The notes: generated by a model from the letters alone, not told the origin. 64,000 nt of DNA from Oceanithermus desulfurans (GCF_014201675.1 NZ_JACHEZ010000003.1:245290-309289), one strand, 5' to 3'. Numbered from the stretch's first letter, positions 1 to 11,243 are shown. Program-made: numbers and translations.

Positions 1-67
1 GCACCCCGAAGATCACCTCCACGCCTTCACGCGCCAGGGCTTCGAGTATCGCTTCCGCTCCGTTCAT
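1..67 (-). CDS. ilvB: Acetolactate synthase large subunit, N-terminal fragment
   Basis: Only the first 22 codons are in the window; the gene runs off the left edge. The peptide begins MNGAEAILEALAREGVEVIF, the standard opening of the ThDP-dependent large subunit of acetolactate (acetohydroxyacid) synthase, the first common enzyme of isoleucine, valine and leucine synthesis. An AGGAGG-type ribosome site lies 8 bases before the ATG. Upstream are an attenuator hairpin, a leader peptide rich in Ile/Leu/Val and a strong promoter, which independently support the call. Other ThDP enzymes share this fold, but the context makes IlvB by far the best reading. Confidence 0.9.
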   Translation of the reverse strand, partial: MNGAEAILEALAREGVEVIFGV

Positions 68-86
68 TGCTCTTCCCCCTCCTGCC

Positions 87-117
87 AAACGAACACCCCG
101 CCATGGGCGGCGGGGTG
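87..117 (-). terminator. Attenuator hairpin before ilvB
   Basis: A perfect 9-bp stem (94-102 with 109-117; arms CACCCCGCC and GGCGGGGTG) with a 6-base loop is followed on the minus strand by TTCGTTT (93-87). It lies between the leader peptide stop and the ilvB ribosome site. The G-rich end of the leader coding region (166-157, GGCGGGGGTG) can pair with the same CACCCCGCC arm and so could act as the competing antiterminator. The hairpin is seen; the switching is inferred from classical attenuation. Confidence 0.7.
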
Positions 118-142
118 CGGTTTGCTAGAAAACGAAAAGACG

Positions 143-223
143 CTACGTCAGCAAGCCACCCCCGCCCCGACCTAGTACTAGGCCGAGCGCGGGGCGAAGA
201 ATAATGCTCGCGAACGAACGCAT
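143..223 (-). CDS. ilv leader peptide (26 residues)
   Basis: ATG at 223 opens a 26-codon frame ending in TAG at 143. The peptide contains two Ile, six Leu and one Val, in the runs IIL, LGLVLG and GGLLT, typical of leader peptides that sense branched-chain amino acids by ribosome stalling. It begins 9 bases after the -10 box, so the mRNA would have almost no 5' untranslated region and the peptide would be translated from a leaderless or near-leaderless start; no ribosome site is present. Position between promoter and attenuator hairpin fits regulation of ilvB by transcription attenuation. Confidence 0.75.
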   Translation of the reverse strand: MRSFASIILRPALGLVLGRGGGGLLT

Positions 224-232
224 CTTGCCGCG

Positions 233-261
233 ATTGTATGCCCGCCCGCGCAGGCTGTCAA
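233..261 (-). promoter_or_regulatory. ilvB promoter, TTGACA-17-TACAAT
   Basis: On the minus strand TTGACA (261-256) is separated by exactly 17 bases from TACAAT (238-233), an almost perfect sigma-A promoter. Transcription should start near 226, three or so bases before the leader peptide ATG at 223. Confidence 0.85.
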
Positions 262-310
262 GCGGAGTAGCGTACGGGATGCGGCGGAAGTGGACCGCGT
301 ACCTCCGGGA

Positions 311-396
311 GGTGTTTGGTGCATGGTGCGTGGTGCGTAGTTCGTGGTAGCGGGACTGCACGTCCTGTGGCGTGCGGCTTGTGGCTCGTGGTGAGC
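311..396. repeat. GTGG-rich degenerate short tandem repeat
   Basis: The stretch repeats units such as GGTGCGTGGTGCGTAG and CTTGTGGCTCGTGGTG. Similar GTGG-rich blocks recur at 42726-42780 and, on the other strand, near 22715-22745, suggesting a dispersed family. Between the ilvB promoter and the leu promoter (262-627) I see no convincing gene: only this block, two long palindromes and plain sequence. Confidence 0.55.
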
Positions 397-429
397 CGGT
401 CAGCGGTAACGAAATCACGGCTTCGCCCA

Positions 430-469
430 CGGCATGGACCCCCGGATCATGATCCGGGGGTCCATGCCG
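430..469. repeat. Perfect 40-bp palindrome
   Basis: The two halves are exact reverse complements, centred between 449 and 450; each half reads CGGCATGGACCCCCGGATCA. It sits in the ilvB-leu intergenic region away from both promoters, so it is more likely a REP-like element than a regulatory site. Confidence 0.8.
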
Positions 470-508
470 CGCTCAGAATCCACGGTTCGGTTGCCGCAAA
501 ATAACGCC

Positions 509-526
509 CCCTCCCCTAGGGGAGGG
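509..526. repeat. 18-bp perfect palindrome
   Basis: CCCTCCCC-TA-GGGGAGGG, centred on the CTAG at 516-519. It lies 40 bp from the 40-bp palindrome and looks like part of the same block of intergenic repeats. No gene association is evident. Confidence 0.6.
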
Positions 527-627
527 TCGGGGTGGAGTTGTTGGCGCAACGCACGCCAAGCGTCGATCGCCGACGCATAACCAGCCCACCGCCTACCTCC
601 CACAACCCACATTCCGACTCCTCCCTG

Positions 628-656
628 TTGACGCCGCCCGGGGCCGAACGTATACT
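628..656 (+). promoter_or_regulatory. leu operon promoter, TTGACG-17-TATACT
   Basis: TTGACG (628-633) and TATACT (651-656) are 17 bases apart. The same hexamers at the same spacing stand before the arg operon (27281-27309). The leader peptide ATG follows 10 bases after the -10 box. Confidence 0.85.
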
Positions 657-666
657 CATGCGCAAG

Positions 667-714
667 ATGACGTACGCGCGCACCCTTACGCTAATTCCGC
701 CTCCACGGGGGTAG
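667..714 (+). CDS. leu leader peptide (15 residues)
   Basis: The peptide [15 protein letters not shown] has two Leu codons (CTT, CTA) and one Ile codon and ends just before an attenuator-like hairpin. The start is 10 bases after the -10 box, again implying a leaderless transcript. An in-frame ATG at 658 would add three residues but overlaps the expected transcription start, so 667 is preferred. It is less rich in Leu than typical leu leaders; the call rests mainly on position. Confidence 0.6.
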   Translation: MTYARTLTLIPPPRG

Positions 715-735
715 GTTGGCGTTTGGACTGCGCTC

Positions 736-758
736 ACCGCCCCCGCCGGGCGGTTTTT
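736..758 (+). terminator. Attenuator hairpin before leuC
   Basis: Stem ACCGCCC (736-742) with GGGCGGT (748-754), 5-base loop, followed by TTTT: a textbook intrinsic terminator placed between the leader peptide and the leuC ribosome site, so it must be bypassed for leu operon expression. Confidence 0.75.
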
Positions 759-781
759 CGTTGTCGGAACAAGGAGGTAAC

Positions 782-2202
<1,421 letters not shown>

Positions 2203-2203
<1 letters not shown>

Positions 2204-2823
2204 TGGAAGCCATCAAGCAAGTGCGCGGGCGCGCCGTGGCGGTTCCCGGCGACGAGATCGACACCGACCGCATCATCCCCGCCCGCTACCTGAAGGCGAT
2301 CACCTTCGACGGGCTGGGCGAGGCGCTCTTCTACGACGAACGCTACGACGAGGCCGGAAACCCCAAGGACCACCCCCTCAACCGTCCCGAGCGCCAGGGG
2401 GCGCGCATCATGGTGGTGGGCGCGGGCTTCGGCTCGGGCTCCAGCCGCGAGCACGCCCCCCAGGCCATCAAGCGCGCCGGCTTCGCGGCGATCGTGGGCG
2501 AAAGCTTCGCCGAGATCTTCTTCGGCAACGCCACCCAGATCGGCCTGGTCTGCGTGACCCTCGACCCCGAGGACCTGGGGGTGCTCACCGAGTGGGTGGA
2601 GGCCCATCCCGAGGGCGAGGTGGAGGTGGACCTGGAGGCGCGCGAGGTCCGCTTTGGCGGACGCGTGGCCCCGCTGGCCATCCGCGAGGCCGCCCGCGAG
2701 GCCCTCGTCAGCGGCCGCTGGGACCCGCTGGCCGAGCTGCTGGAAGCGATGGACGAGGTCAGGAAACTCGACGCCACCCGCCCCGGCCCCGGCAAGCGCG
2801 GGGGCTACCGCGGCCGGGCCTGA
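2203..2823 (+). CDS. leuD: 3-isopropylmalate dehydratase small subunit
   Basis: 206 residues; partner of LeuC providing the swivelling substrate-recognition domain. The opening IDTDRIIPARYLK and the GAGFGSGSSREHAP loop are diagnostic of the aconitase C-terminal fold. Its ATG overlaps the leuC stop (ATGA at 2202-2205 region), so the two subunits are translationally coupled. The last 20 residues are a Gly/Arg/Pro-rich tail (TRPGPGKRGGYRGRA) slightly longer than usual. A larger overlapping frame starting at 1546 is a shadow within leuC that happens to share the leuD frame. Confidence 0.96.
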
Positions 2824-3906
<1,083 letters not shown>

Positions 3907-3914
3907 ACTGGAGT

Positions 3915-4664
3915 ATGCCGAGCCTACGAGGAAGAACCCTGATCCTGACCGGAGCCTCGCGCGGCATCGGCCGGGCCCTGGCGCTGGGGCTGGCCGAGCA
4001 CGGAGCCAACCTGGTGCTCACCGCCCGCGGCGAGGAAGCCCTCGCGGAAACCGCACGGGAAGCCGAGGCCAGGGGCGCGCGGGTGCGCCACCACGCGGGC
4101 GACGTGGCCGCGGCGGAGACCGCCCGCAGGCTGGTGGAGCTGGCGCGCGAGCTGGGCCGCTTCTACGGCTTCGTCCACAACGCCGGGGTGCTGCACGCGG
4201 GGCCGCTGCTGTGGGAGCTGCCCGAGCGCCACTGGAACGAGGTGCTGGGGGCGAGCCTCACCGGCGCCTACCAGCTCACCCGCTTCGCCCTGCCCGAGCT
4301 GATCGCCAGCGGCGACGGGGTGGCCGTCTACGTCGGTTCGGGCGCGGCCGAGTACAACCTCCCCGGCATCGGGGCCTACGCCATCGCCAAGGCGGCCGAG
4401 GAGCACCTGGCGCGCCAGGTCGCCGCCGAGGCCCCGATGGTGGCCAGCTTCGCCTACCGCCCCGGGGTGGTGGACACCGGCATGCAGGAACAGGCCCGCA
4501 GCGCGACCGGCAGCGCCGCCGAGCAGCTGCACGAAATCTTTGGCGGTTACAAGGAGAAGGGGGTGCTGATCAGCCCCGAGCAGGCGGCGGGCTACCTGGT
4601 TCGCGTCCTCGAGGCCGACCCCCACCGCTACACGGGAACGATCTATGACTGGCGAAAAGAATAA
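3915..4664 (+). CDS. Short-chain dehydrogenase/reductase (SDR)
   Basis: 249 residues with a classical SDR Rossmann fold: nucleotide loop TGASRGIG near residues 12-19, NAG motif, and catalytic Tyr155/Lys159 in YAIAK preceded by the Ser-rich GSG segment. The substrate is unknown. It sits between leuB and ilvD, 8 bases after leuB, and its 3' end overlaps the ilvD start by 20 bases, so it is co-expressed with branched-chain amino acid synthesis; whether it acts in that pathway is not shown. The ATG at 3915 (GGAGT just before) gives a normal SDR start; the long upstream open frame from 3093 is a shadow of leuB. Confidence 0.88.
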   Translation: MPSLRGRTLILTGASRGIGRALALGLAEHGANLVLTARGEEALAETAREAEARGARVRHHAGDVAAAETARRLVELARELGRFYGFVHNAGVLHAGPLLWELPERHWNEVLGASLTGAYQLTRFALPELIASGDGVAVYVGSGAAEYNLPGIGAYAIAKAAEEHLARQVAAEAPMVASFAYRPGVVDTGMQEQARSATGSAAEQLHEIFGGYKEKGVLISPEQAAGYLVRVLEADPHRYTGTIYDWRKE

Positions 4665-6345
4665 ACGTCTTCGCAGCGACGTCATCAAGAAGGGGCTGGA
4701 ACGCGCCCCTCACCGCTCGCTTCTGCGCGCCACCGGCGTGATCGAGCGCGAGTCCGACTTCGACAAGCCCTTCATCGCGGTGGTCAACAGCTACGTGGAC
4801 ATCGTCCCGGGCCACGCCCACCTGCAGGAGTTCGCACGCAGCATCAAGCAGTACATCCGCGAGGCCGGCGGGGTGCCCTTCGAGTTCAACACCATCGGCG
4901 TGGACGACGGCATCGCCATGGGCCACGAGGGCATGAAGTGGAGCCTGCCCAGCCGCGAGCTGATCGCCGACAGCGTGGAGACGATGCTGCGCGCCCACGC
5001 CTTCGACGGGGCGATCTTCATCCCCAACTGCGACAAGATCGTGCCCGGGATGCTGATGGCCGCGGTGCGCGTCAACCTGCCCAGCGTCTTCGTCTCCGGC
5101 GGGCCGATGAAGGCGGGCTACCTCGACGGCGAGGCGCTCGACCTGATCAGCGTCTTCGAGGGCGTGGGGGCGGTCAAGGAGGGCGCGATGAGCCCGGAAC
5201 GGCTCGAGCAGATCGAGCAGCTCGCCTGCCCCAGCTGCGGCAGCTGCTCGGGCATGTTCACGGCCAACTCGATGAACTGCCTGCTCGAGGCCCTGGGCCT
5301 GGCCGTCCCCGGAAACGGCTCGATCCTGGCCACCGATCCCCGCCGCGAGGAGCTGAAGAAGACCGCGGTGAGCTGGCTGATGCGGATGGTGGAGGAGAAC
5401 GTGAAGCCGCTCGACTTCGTCAGCGAGGAAAGCTTCGAAAACGCCTTCCGCCTCGACGTGGCCATGGGCGGCTCCACCAACACCGTGCTCCACACCCTGG
5501 CCGTGGCCGAGGAGGCGGGGATCCCCTTCGCGCTGGAAAAGCTCGACGCCATCGGCCGCAGCACCCCCACCCTCTGCAAGATCGCCCCCTCGAGCGCCTA
5601 CCACATGGAAGACCTCGACCGCGCCGGCGGCGTCTTCGCCATCCTGGGCGAACTCGCCCGCGGCGGCTACCTGAACCTGCAGGCGCGCACCGCCAGCGGC
5701 CGCACCCTGGGCGAGCAGCTCGCGGAGGGCCACGCCATTCGCGACGAGCGCGTGATCCGCCGCCTGGAAAACCCCTACGACGCGCAGGGGGGGCTGCGCG
5801 TCCTCTTCGGCAGCCTCGCCCCCGAGGGGGCGGTGGTCAAGACCGCCGGGGTGGTACCCGAGATGATGCGCCACGAAGGCCCGGCCCGCGTCTTCGACAG
5901 CGAGGAGGAGGCCCAGGCGGCCATCGACGCCGGCCGGATCCGGCCCGGCGACGTCGTCGTCGTCCGCTACGAAGGCCCCAAGGGCGGCCCCGGCATGCGC
6001 GAGATGCTGGCCCCCACCAGCGCCATCGTGGGCCGGGGTTTGGGCGAGAGCGTCGCCCTGGTTACCGACGGCCGATTCTCCGGCGGAACCCGGGGCGCGG
6101 CGGTGGGCCACGTCAGCCCCGAAGCCGCCGAGGGCGGGCCGATCGGGCTGGTGCAGGAAGGCGACGTCATCGCCCTCGACCTGGTCGAGGGGCGGATCGA
6201 GCTGCGGGTGGATGAGGCCGAGCTCGAGCGCCGGCGCGCCCGCTTCCGGCCCAAGGTCAAACCGGTGAACGGCTCCTGGCTGAAGCGCTACCGGGCGCTC
6301 GTCACCAACGCCGCCCACGGCGCGGTGCTGCGCGAACCCGAGTAG
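4645..6345 (+). CDS. ilvD: Dihydroxy-acid dehydratase
   Basis: 566 residues; converts 2,3-dihydroxy-acids to 2-keto acids in the Ile/Val pathway. IlvD/Edd signatures are visible: Cys129 in [11 protein letters not shown] and the [18 protein letters not shown] block (Cys195, 198, 201), and the C-terminal GGPGMREML and [11 protein letters not shown] segments. Start ATG at 4645 lies inside the preceding SDR gene. It is the last gene of the leu operon and is followed at once by a strong terminator. Pairing leuCDB with ilvD under one attenuator links all branches of the pathway to the same signal as ilvB on the other strand. Confidence 0.97.
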   Translation: MTGEKNKRLRSDVIKKGLERAPHRSLLRATGVIERESDFDKPFIAVVNSYVDIVPGHAHLQEFARSIKQYIREAGGVPFEFNTIGVDDGIAMGHEGMKWSLPSRELIADSVETMLRAHAFDGAIFIPNCDKIVPGMLMAAVRVNLPSVFVSGGPMKAGYLDGEALDLISVFEGVGAVKEGAMSPERLEQIEQLACPSCGSCSGMFTANSMNCLLEALGLAVPGNGSILATDPRREELKKTAVSWLMRMVEENVKPLDFVSEESFENAFRLDVAMGGSTNTVLHTLAVAEEAGIPFALEKLDAIGRSTPTLCKIAPSSAYHMEDLDRAGGVFAILGELARGGYLNLQARTASGRTLGEQLAEGHAIRDERVIRRLENPYDAQGGLRVLFGSLAPEGAVVKTAGVVPEMMRHEGPARVFDSEEEAQAAIDAGRIRPGDVVVVRYEGPKGGPGMREMLAPTSAIVGRGLGESVALVTDGRFSGGTRGAAVGHVSPEAAEGGPIGLVQEGDVIALDLVEGRIELRVDEAELERRRARFRPKVKPVNGSWLKRYRALVTNAAHGAVLREPE

Positions 6346-6360
6346 CGGCATGCCGAGCCC

Positions 6361-6399
6361 GAACCGCAGGGGTTGCGTCCCTGCGGTTCATATTTTTTA
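6361..6399 (+). terminator. leu/ilvD operon terminator
   Basis: Perfect 11-bp stem GAACCGCAGGG (6361-6371) / CCCTGCGGTTC (6379-6389), 7-base loop, then ATATTTTTTAT. A strong intrinsic terminator 15 bases after the ilvD stop. Confidence 0.93.
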
Positions 6400-6438
6400 T
6401 CCCCTGGTGCTGGAAAATTGGTGCGTTGGAGGTGAACG

Positions 6439-7587
6439 ATGCGGAGACTCGCAGGCTTCTTGTTGGCGTTGGCCGTAGCGTTCGCTCAAGGGCAGACCAC
6501 CTACAAGGGACTCGTGCTCTCCACCCCCTACCCCGCGCTCACCGTCAAGGCGGGCGAGGTGGTCAACCTTCCCCTGACGCTTAGAAACTACGGCCTTCCA
6601 CCCCAGCTCACGCGCTTGCGCGTCGAGGGCGCGCCCGCGGACTGGACCGTCGCCTTCCTGGGCAGCGGCCGCGTGGTCGAGGCCGCCTTTCTGGCGCCCG
6701 ACGCCACGCAGAACCTCACCCTCCGCGTCGAGGTGCCCAAGGGGGTCGGGGAGGGCCGCTACAGCATGACCGTGCTCGCCGAGGGAACCGGCGCCCGCGC
6801 CCGTCTCCCCCTCACCCTCACCGTGGGCAAGGTGCTGCCGCCTTCGCTGCGGCTCGAAGTGGAGCTGCCGGTGCTCAAGGGCACCCCCAAAACCACCTTC
6901 CGCTACCGGGCCACCCTCAAGAACGAGTCGGATCAAGACCTCCTCGTCGGCCTCGAAGCCGACGCCCCCCAGGGCTTCGAGGTCGTGTTCAAACCGCAGT
7001 TCTCGGGGCAGGAAGTCACCACCCTGCCCATCAAGGCGGGCGAGACCAAGAACATCGATATCGAGGTAAGCCCGCCCCCGCGGGTGCAGGCGGGCGAGTA
7101 CAGGATCGACGTGGCCGCGAGGAGCGGGGCCGCCAAAGCGGGGTTGGAGCTGACCGCCGTGATCACCGGCAGGCCCGAGCTGAGCCTCACCACCCCCGAC
7201 GGGCGCCTTTCGGGCCGTGCCTACGCCGGACGCACCTCGCCCATGAAGATCGTCGTCAAGAACCGGGGCAGCGCCGAGGCCAAGCAGGTGGAGTTCTCTT
7301 CCTACGAACCCTCCGGCTGGGAGCTGAGCTTTGAACCCAAGCGCATCGACAGCATCCCCGCCGGGGAACAGGCCGAGGTCACGGTCAAGATCAAGCCCTC
7401 GTCCAAGGCCATTGCCGGCGACTACATGGTCACCCTCACCGCGCGCCCGAAGAACGGCACCCCCGAAAACGCCGACTTCCGCATCACGGTGCTGACCTCG
7501 ACGGTCTGGGGCGTCGTGGGCGTCGGCCTGATCGCGGTGGCCCTGGGGGTCCTGGCGCTGGCGGTGGCGCGCTTCGGAAGGCGATGA
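6439..7587 (+). CDS. Secreted NEW3-type beta-sandwich protein with C-terminal membrane anchor
   Basis: 382 residues. A signal peptide (about 1-17, ending AFAQG) is followed by repeated Ig-like/NEW3 (NPCBM-associated, COG1470-like) domains, seen in phrases such as [27 protein letters not shown] and [16 protein letters not shown], and a C-terminal membrane helix (about 355-377) ending in FGRR. It is therefore an extracytoplasmic, C-terminally anchored protein. GGAGGTG precedes the ATG. Its stop overlaps the start of an ABC ATPase gene, and an ABC-2 permease follows, so it is likely the external partner of that transporter. Cargo unknown. Confidence 0.8.
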   Translation: MRRLAGFLLALAVAFAQGQTTYKGLVLSTPYPALTVKAGEVVNLPLTLRNYGLPPQLTRLRVEGAPADWTVAFLGSGRVVEAAFLAPDATQNLTLRVEVPKGVGEGRYSMTVLAEGTGARARLPLTLTVGKVLPPSLRLEVELPVLKGTPKTTFRYRATLKNESDQDLLVGLEADAPQGFEVVFKPQFSGQEVTTLPIKAGETKNIDIEVSPPPRVQAGEYRIDVAARSGAAKAGLELTAVITGRPELSLTTPDGRLSGRAYAGRTSPMKIVVKNRGSAEAKQVEFSSYEPSGWELSFEPKRIDSIPAGEQAEVTVKIKPSSKAIAGDYMVTLTARPKNGTPENADFRITVLTSTVWGVVGVGLIAVALGVLALAVARFGRR

Positions 7588-8522
7588 TGACGGCCATCGA
7601 AACCCAAGCCCTCAGCAAGCGCTACGGCGACCTGGTCGCGGTCGACGGGCTTGACCTGAGCGTCGAAGAGGGCGAGGTCTTCGGGCTGCTGGGGCCCAAC
7701 GGGTCGGGAAAGACGACGACGATCCTGATGCTCCTGGGCCTCACCGAGCCGACGTCGGGCCGGGTGCGGGTGCTGGGCTACGACCCCGTGCGCGAACCGC
7801 TCTCGGTCAAGCGGCGGGTCGGCTACCTGCCCGACACCGTGGGGTTCTACGACGAGCTGTCGGGGCGGGAGAACCTGCGCTACACCGCGGCGCTGTGCGG
7901 GTTGCGCGGCCGCAGCGTGGAAACGCGCATCGAGGAGGCGCTCGCGTCGATGGGCCTGACCGACGCCGCCGACCGCCCGGTGCGCACCTACTCCCGGGGA
8001 ATGAAGCAGCGGCTCGGCCTCGCCGACGTACTGCTGAAGGAACCCCAGCTGGTCATCCTCGACGAACCCACCCTGGGCCTCGACCCCCAGGCCGCGCACG
8101 AGTTCCTCGGCCTGATCCGGTCGCTGGGGGACCGGGGATTGACGGTGCTGCTCTCCTCGCACCTGCTCCATCAGGTGCAGGCGGTTACCGACCGCGTCGG
8201 CCTCTTCCGCAAGGGCCGCATGGCGCTCGTCGGCAGCGTTCCGGAGCTGGCCCGCCAGGTGCTGGGCGGCGCCTACCGCGTTCACCTGGAGGCCGAGGGC
8301 GAGGACCTCGAGTCCGCACTCGCCGGCCTGCCCGGGGTGCGGCGGGTGCGGCGCGACGGCGCGCGCTACCTGCTGGAGGCCGAACGCGACCTGCGCGACG
8401 ACGCCGCCCGCACCGTGGTGCAGCGGGGCGGCCGGCTGCTGCGGCTGGATCTGGAAGAGCCCGATCTCGACGAAGTCTACCGCGCCTACTTCGAGGAGGT
8501 GCCCCATGGCGACGCGGCGTGA
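7584..8522 (+). CDS. ABC-2 type transporter ATP-binding protein
   Basis: 312 residues, CcmA/NosF-like ATPase. Walker A GPNGSGKT at about 37-44, signature [12 protein letters not shown], Walker [12 protein letters not shown] and the switch His in LLSSHLLH are all intact. The C-terminal ~90 residues form the extra domain usual in ABC-2 exporters. ATGA-type overlap with the upstream NEW3 gene and a 17-base overlap with the permease indicate a tight three-gene operon. Predicted to drive export or membrane-protein maturation; substrate not deducible. Confidence 0.92.
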   Translation: MMTAIETQALSKRYGDLVAVDGLDLSVEEGEVFGLLGPNGSGKTTTILMLLGLTEPTSGRVRVLGYDPVREPLSVKRRVGYLPDTVGFYDELSGRENLRYTAALCGLRGRSVETRIEEALASMGLTDAADRPVRTYSRGMKQRLGLADVLLKEPQLVILDEPTLGLDPQAAHEFLGLIRSLGDRGLTVLLSSHLLHQVQAVTDRVGLFRKGRMALVGSVPELARQVLGGAYRVHLEAEGEDLESALAGLPGVRRVRRDGARYLLEAERDLRDDAARTVVQRGGRLLRLDLEEPDLDEVYRAYFEEVPHGDAA

Positions 8523-9465
8523 GGGTTCGGCCTTCGCCGGTCTGGGCCCGGTTTTTTTAAAGGAGTTCGCGGACCAGCTTTCGGGGGCCCGCATGCGGCT
8601 GCTCGAGCTCCTGATCGTGCTGACCGCGGCCGGGACGATCTACGCCGCCATCCAGACGATCAAGTCCACCGTCGGCGAGGACGTCTTCCTCTTCCTGCGC
8701 CTCTTCACCACGGCCAAGGATCCCCTCCCCTCGTTCGTGGCCTTCGCCGGCTTTCTGGTGCCGCTCCTGGCCATCGCGCTGGGCTTCGACGCGGTCAACG
8801 GCGAGCACCAGCGCCGCACCCTGGGGCGGGTGCTGGCCCAGCCGATCTACCGCGACGCCCTCCTCTTCGGCAAGTACCTGGCGGGGCTCGCGACGCTGGC
8901 GTTGGTGCTGCTGGCGACCTGGCTGCTGATCACGGGGCTGGGCATCCTGCTGACCGGCCTCGCCCCCTCGGGCGAGGAGGTGGCCCGCAGCCTCCTCTAC
9001 CTGGCGGCGACCCTGGCCTACGGCGGCGTCTGGCTCGCGGTGGCCCTCTTCTTCTCGACGGTCTTCAAGAGCCCCACCACCAGCGCCCTGGCCGCGATCG
9101 GCCTCTGGCTCTTCTTCACCGTCTTCTGGGGGATGGTTGCGGGCTTGCTCGCGCCGCTGCTGAGCCCGGTGCACTACGGCTTCCCGGAGGAGCTCTACCG
9201 CCGGGCGCAGACCGAGCTGATGCTCGCCCGCGTCGCGCCCAACACCCTCTACGCCGAGGCCACCCTGGCGCTGCTGCGGCCGGAGGTGCGCTCGCTCGGC
9301 CCCGTGCTCCCGGCGCAGCTCGAAGGCATGGTCCTCGGCACGCCGCTTCCGCTGGGCCAGTCGCTGCTCCTCGTCTGGCCGCAGTTCGCCGGGCTCGTGG
9401 CGGCGAGCGTCCTCTTCTTCACCCTCGCCTACGTCTTCTTCCAGCGGACCGAGATTCGGGCCTAG
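8506..9465 (+). CDS. ABC-2 type transporter permease
   Basis: 319 residues with about six hydrophobic segments; an N-terminal helix ([15 protein letters not shown]), a soluble stretch ending in the typical [25 protein letters not shown] coupling region, then four more helices and a last one near the C-terminus ([15 protein letters not shown]). This is the NosY/ABC-2 permease pattern. It begins inside the ATPase gene. The stop codon is embedded in a hairpin shared with the convergent cupin gene. Confidence 0.88.
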   Translation: MATRREGSAFAGLGPVFLKEFADQLSGARMRLLELLIVLTAAGTIYAAIQTIKSTVGEDVFLFLRLFTTAKDPLPSFVAFAGFLVPLLAIALGFDAVNGEHQRRTLGRVLAQPIYRDALLFGKYLAGLATLALVLLATWLLITGLGILLTGLAPSGEEVARSLLYLAATLAYGGVWLAVALFFSTVFKSPTTSALAAIGLWLFFTVFWGMVAGLLAPLLSPVHYGFPEELYRRAQTELMLARVAPNTLYAEATLALLRPEVRSLGPVLPAQLEGMVLGTPLPLGQSLLLVWPQFAGLVAASVLFFTLAYVFFQRTEIRA

Positions 9466-9483
9466 GGGGCACGTCCCCCTAGG
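9461..9483. terminator. Bidirectional hairpin holding both convergent stop codons
   Basis: CCTAGGGGG (9461-9469) pairs with CCCCCTAGG (9475-9483). The TAG of the permease (9463-9465) and the TAG of the cupin gene (9479-9481, minus strand) are both within the stem. No T-run follows on either side. Confidence 0.6.
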
Positions 9484-9853
9484 CCAGCCACTCGGTCTCG
9501 TATTCCTTGGTCTTGGGAATCACGCAGAGGAACTCGACGGCCGCGTCCGAGCGGTTCTCGTACCAGTGGGCCACCCCCGCGGGAATGAAGACGGCGTCGC
9601 CGGCGACGACCTCGCGCTCCTCGCCGTCCAGCCCGATCGTCATCCGGCCCCTGAGCACGAACTGCTCGTGCTCGATCGTCGGGTGACGGTGCGCGGGGAT
9701 GCGGCCGCCGGGCTCGAGCGTGAAACGCCGCAGGATGAAGTTGGGCGCGCCGTCTTCGGGGCCGACGAGCACCTGCAGGAAGGCCCCCTTCCCCTTGGCC
9801 ACCGGTTTCTTTGGCGCCCCTTCGGCGGGGCGCACGAGCGCCTGGATCTCCAT
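9479..9853 (-). CDS. Cupin-domain protein
   Basis: 124 residues, single conserved beta-barrel cupin. Motif 1 is visible as PAHRHPTIEHEQFVLRG and motif 2 as PAGVAHWYENRSDA, giving the His/His/Glu/His metal site. Such small stand-alone cupins may be dioxygenases, isomerases or binding proteins; the substrate cannot be told. It is downstream of a phosphoribosyltransferase gene with only 4 bases between them, so the two are probably co-transcribed. Confidence 0.85.
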   Translation of the reverse strand: MEIQALVRPAEGAPKKPVAKGKGAFLQVLVGPEDGAPNFILRRFTLEPGGRIPAHRHPTIEHEQFVLRGRMTIGLDGEEREVVAGDAVFIPAGVAHWYENRSDAAVEFLCVIPKTKEYETEWLA

Positions 9854-9857
9854 GGCG

Positions 9858-10496
9858 CTATTCTACCGCCCAGGCGGAGAGCAGCCGCACCACGTCTTCG
9901 TCGCTCACCTGGGGAAAGCGCCGGTAGTAGGCCCCCACGGCGACGAAGTCGGGCGGGGTGCTGAGCGCCACCACCTCGGCGCGGCGGCGCAGACGCTCCA
10001 CCGCCTCCGGCGGGCCCACGGGCACGGCCACCACCACGCGCGCGGGCTCCTCGGCCAGCACCGCGGTGAGGGCGGCCTCCATGGTGCTGCCGGTGGCGAT
10101 GCCGTCGTCGGTGAGCACCACGTCGCGGCCCGAAAGCGGCTCCTTGGGGCGCACGGCCCGGTAGCGCCGGCGGCGCTCACGGATCACCTGCATCTGGCGG
10201 CCGATCTCGGCCTTGAGGTAGCCCTCGTCGGCGATGCGCGCGGCGTAGGGCTGCAGGAAGACCTGGCCGTCCTCCCCCACGGCCCCGAGCGCGTATTCGG
10301 GGTTGCCCGGCGCCCCGATCTTGCGGGCCAGGACCACGTCCATCGTGCCCCCCAGCTCCCGCGCCAGCACGTCGGCCAGCACCACCCCGCCGCGGGGAAT
10401 GCCCAGCACCACGGGCGTCTGCAGCTGCAGCGGGCGCAGCGCCTCGGCCAGCAGTCCCGCGGCTTCCGTCCGGTCCTCGAAGAACAATACCGACAT
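9858..10496 (-). CDS. Phosphoribosyltransferase-family protein
   Basis: 212 residues. The type I PRTase PRPP-binding loop VVLTDDGIATGST is at about 126-138, preceded by the long hood segment and by GIPRGGVVLADVLA near the N-terminus, as in the ComF/predicted phosphoribosyltransferase group (COG1926). That family is of uncertain substrate. On the minus strand a TACAAT -10 box (10513-10508) stands 11 bases before the ATG, divergent from the adjacent Crp/Fnr gene. Confidence 0.85.
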   Translation of the reverse strand: MSVLFFEDRTEAAGLLAEALRPLQLQTPVVLGIPRGGVVLADVLARELGGTMDVVLARKIGAPGNPEYALGAVGEDGQVFLQPYAARIADEGYLKAEIGRQMQVIRERRRRYRAVRPKEPLSGRDVVLTDDGIATGSTMEAALTAVLAEEPARVVVAVPVGPPEAVERLRRRAEVVALSTPPDFVAVGAYYRRFPQVSDEDVVRLLSAWAVE

Positions 10497-10550
10497 GGCT
10501 CACGTTTATTGTACTCCCAACGCTTAGGCTGAAGGTACGAAGGAGGCCGT

Positions 10551-11243
10551 ATGTCGTGGTTCATCCCCCGGGCCGGGTTCCTCGAACGGCTCAGCGAAGA
10601 GGAGAAGATGCGGCTGGGCCAGATCTGCCCGCCCCGCAGCTACCGCAAGGACGAGGCCGTCTTCATGAGCGGCGACGCCTGCGACGAACTGACCGTCGTA
10701 CTCGACGGCATGCTCAAGATCGTCCGCCACGGGCCCTCAGGTCGGGAGCGCATCCTCCACCTCGCCGGCCCCGGAGACATTCTGGGCGCCGAGTTCCTGG
10801 AAGACGGCGCCGTCTACAAGGCCGACGCCGTCTGCACCTCCGACGGGGTGGTCACCTGCCCCATCAACCGCGAACAGTTCGTCCAGGTGGCGCGGGAGCT
10901 GCCCCGCGTGACCCTCAGCCTCGCGGGCAGCCTGGCGGCGCACCTCTCGCACCTGGAGGACCAGATCGAATCGGCCACCGCGCCGGTGATCGTCCGCCTC
11001 GGCCGCGTGCTCACCTGGACCGCGCGCCGCTTCGGCAAGGAGGAGCCCGAGGGTTGGGTGCGCATCGAGAGCGAGCTGCGGCAGGAAGACCTCGCCGCCA
11101 TGTCGGGAAGCACCCGGGTGACGATCACCCACACCCTGGGGCAGCTGCGCGACCTGGGGCTGGTGGAGGGCACCCGCGGGCGCTACCGCGTCCGCCTCGA
11201 GCCCCTGGAACGCATGATCGAAGACCTGCTCTGGGAAAGCTAG
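10551..11243 (+). CDS. Crp/Fnr-family transcription regulator
   Basis: 230 residues. An N-terminal cyclic-nucleotide-type beta-roll (about 15-125, with GSGDACDELTVVLDGMLKIV and GPGDILGAEFLEDG-like segments) is joined to a C-terminal Crp winged helix (about 150-225, LRQEDLAAMSGSTRVTITHTLGQL). No Cys cluster of the Fnr [4Fe-4S] type is apparent. GAAGGAGG precedes the ATG. It diverges from the PRTase-cupin pair, which it may control. Its stop overlaps the stop of the convergent TerC gene by 4 bases. Confidence 0.9.
   Translation: MSWFIPRAGFLERLSEEEKMRLGQICPPRSYRKDEAVFMSGDACDELTVVLDGMLKIVRHGPSGRERILHLAGPGDILGAEFLEDGAVYKADAVCTSDGVVTCPINREQFVQVARELPRVTLSLAGSLAAHLSHLEDQIESATAPVIVRLGRVLTWTARRFGKEEPEGWVRIESELRQEDLAAMSGSTRVTITHTLGQLRDLGLVEGTRGRYRVRLEPLERMIEDLLWES

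Noticed and set aside
4570..6351. Long minus-strand ORF opposite ilvD (and similar long antisense ORFs opposite ppsA, MtaB, hisD, opp genes)
   Set aside because: Low-complexity His/Gly/Ala/Arg composition and no motifs; typical shadow frames in GC-rich coding DNA.
8623..9174. Antisense ORF within the ABC-2 permease considered as a regulatory peptide
   Set aside because: Glu/Arg/Gln-rich shadow with no start context.
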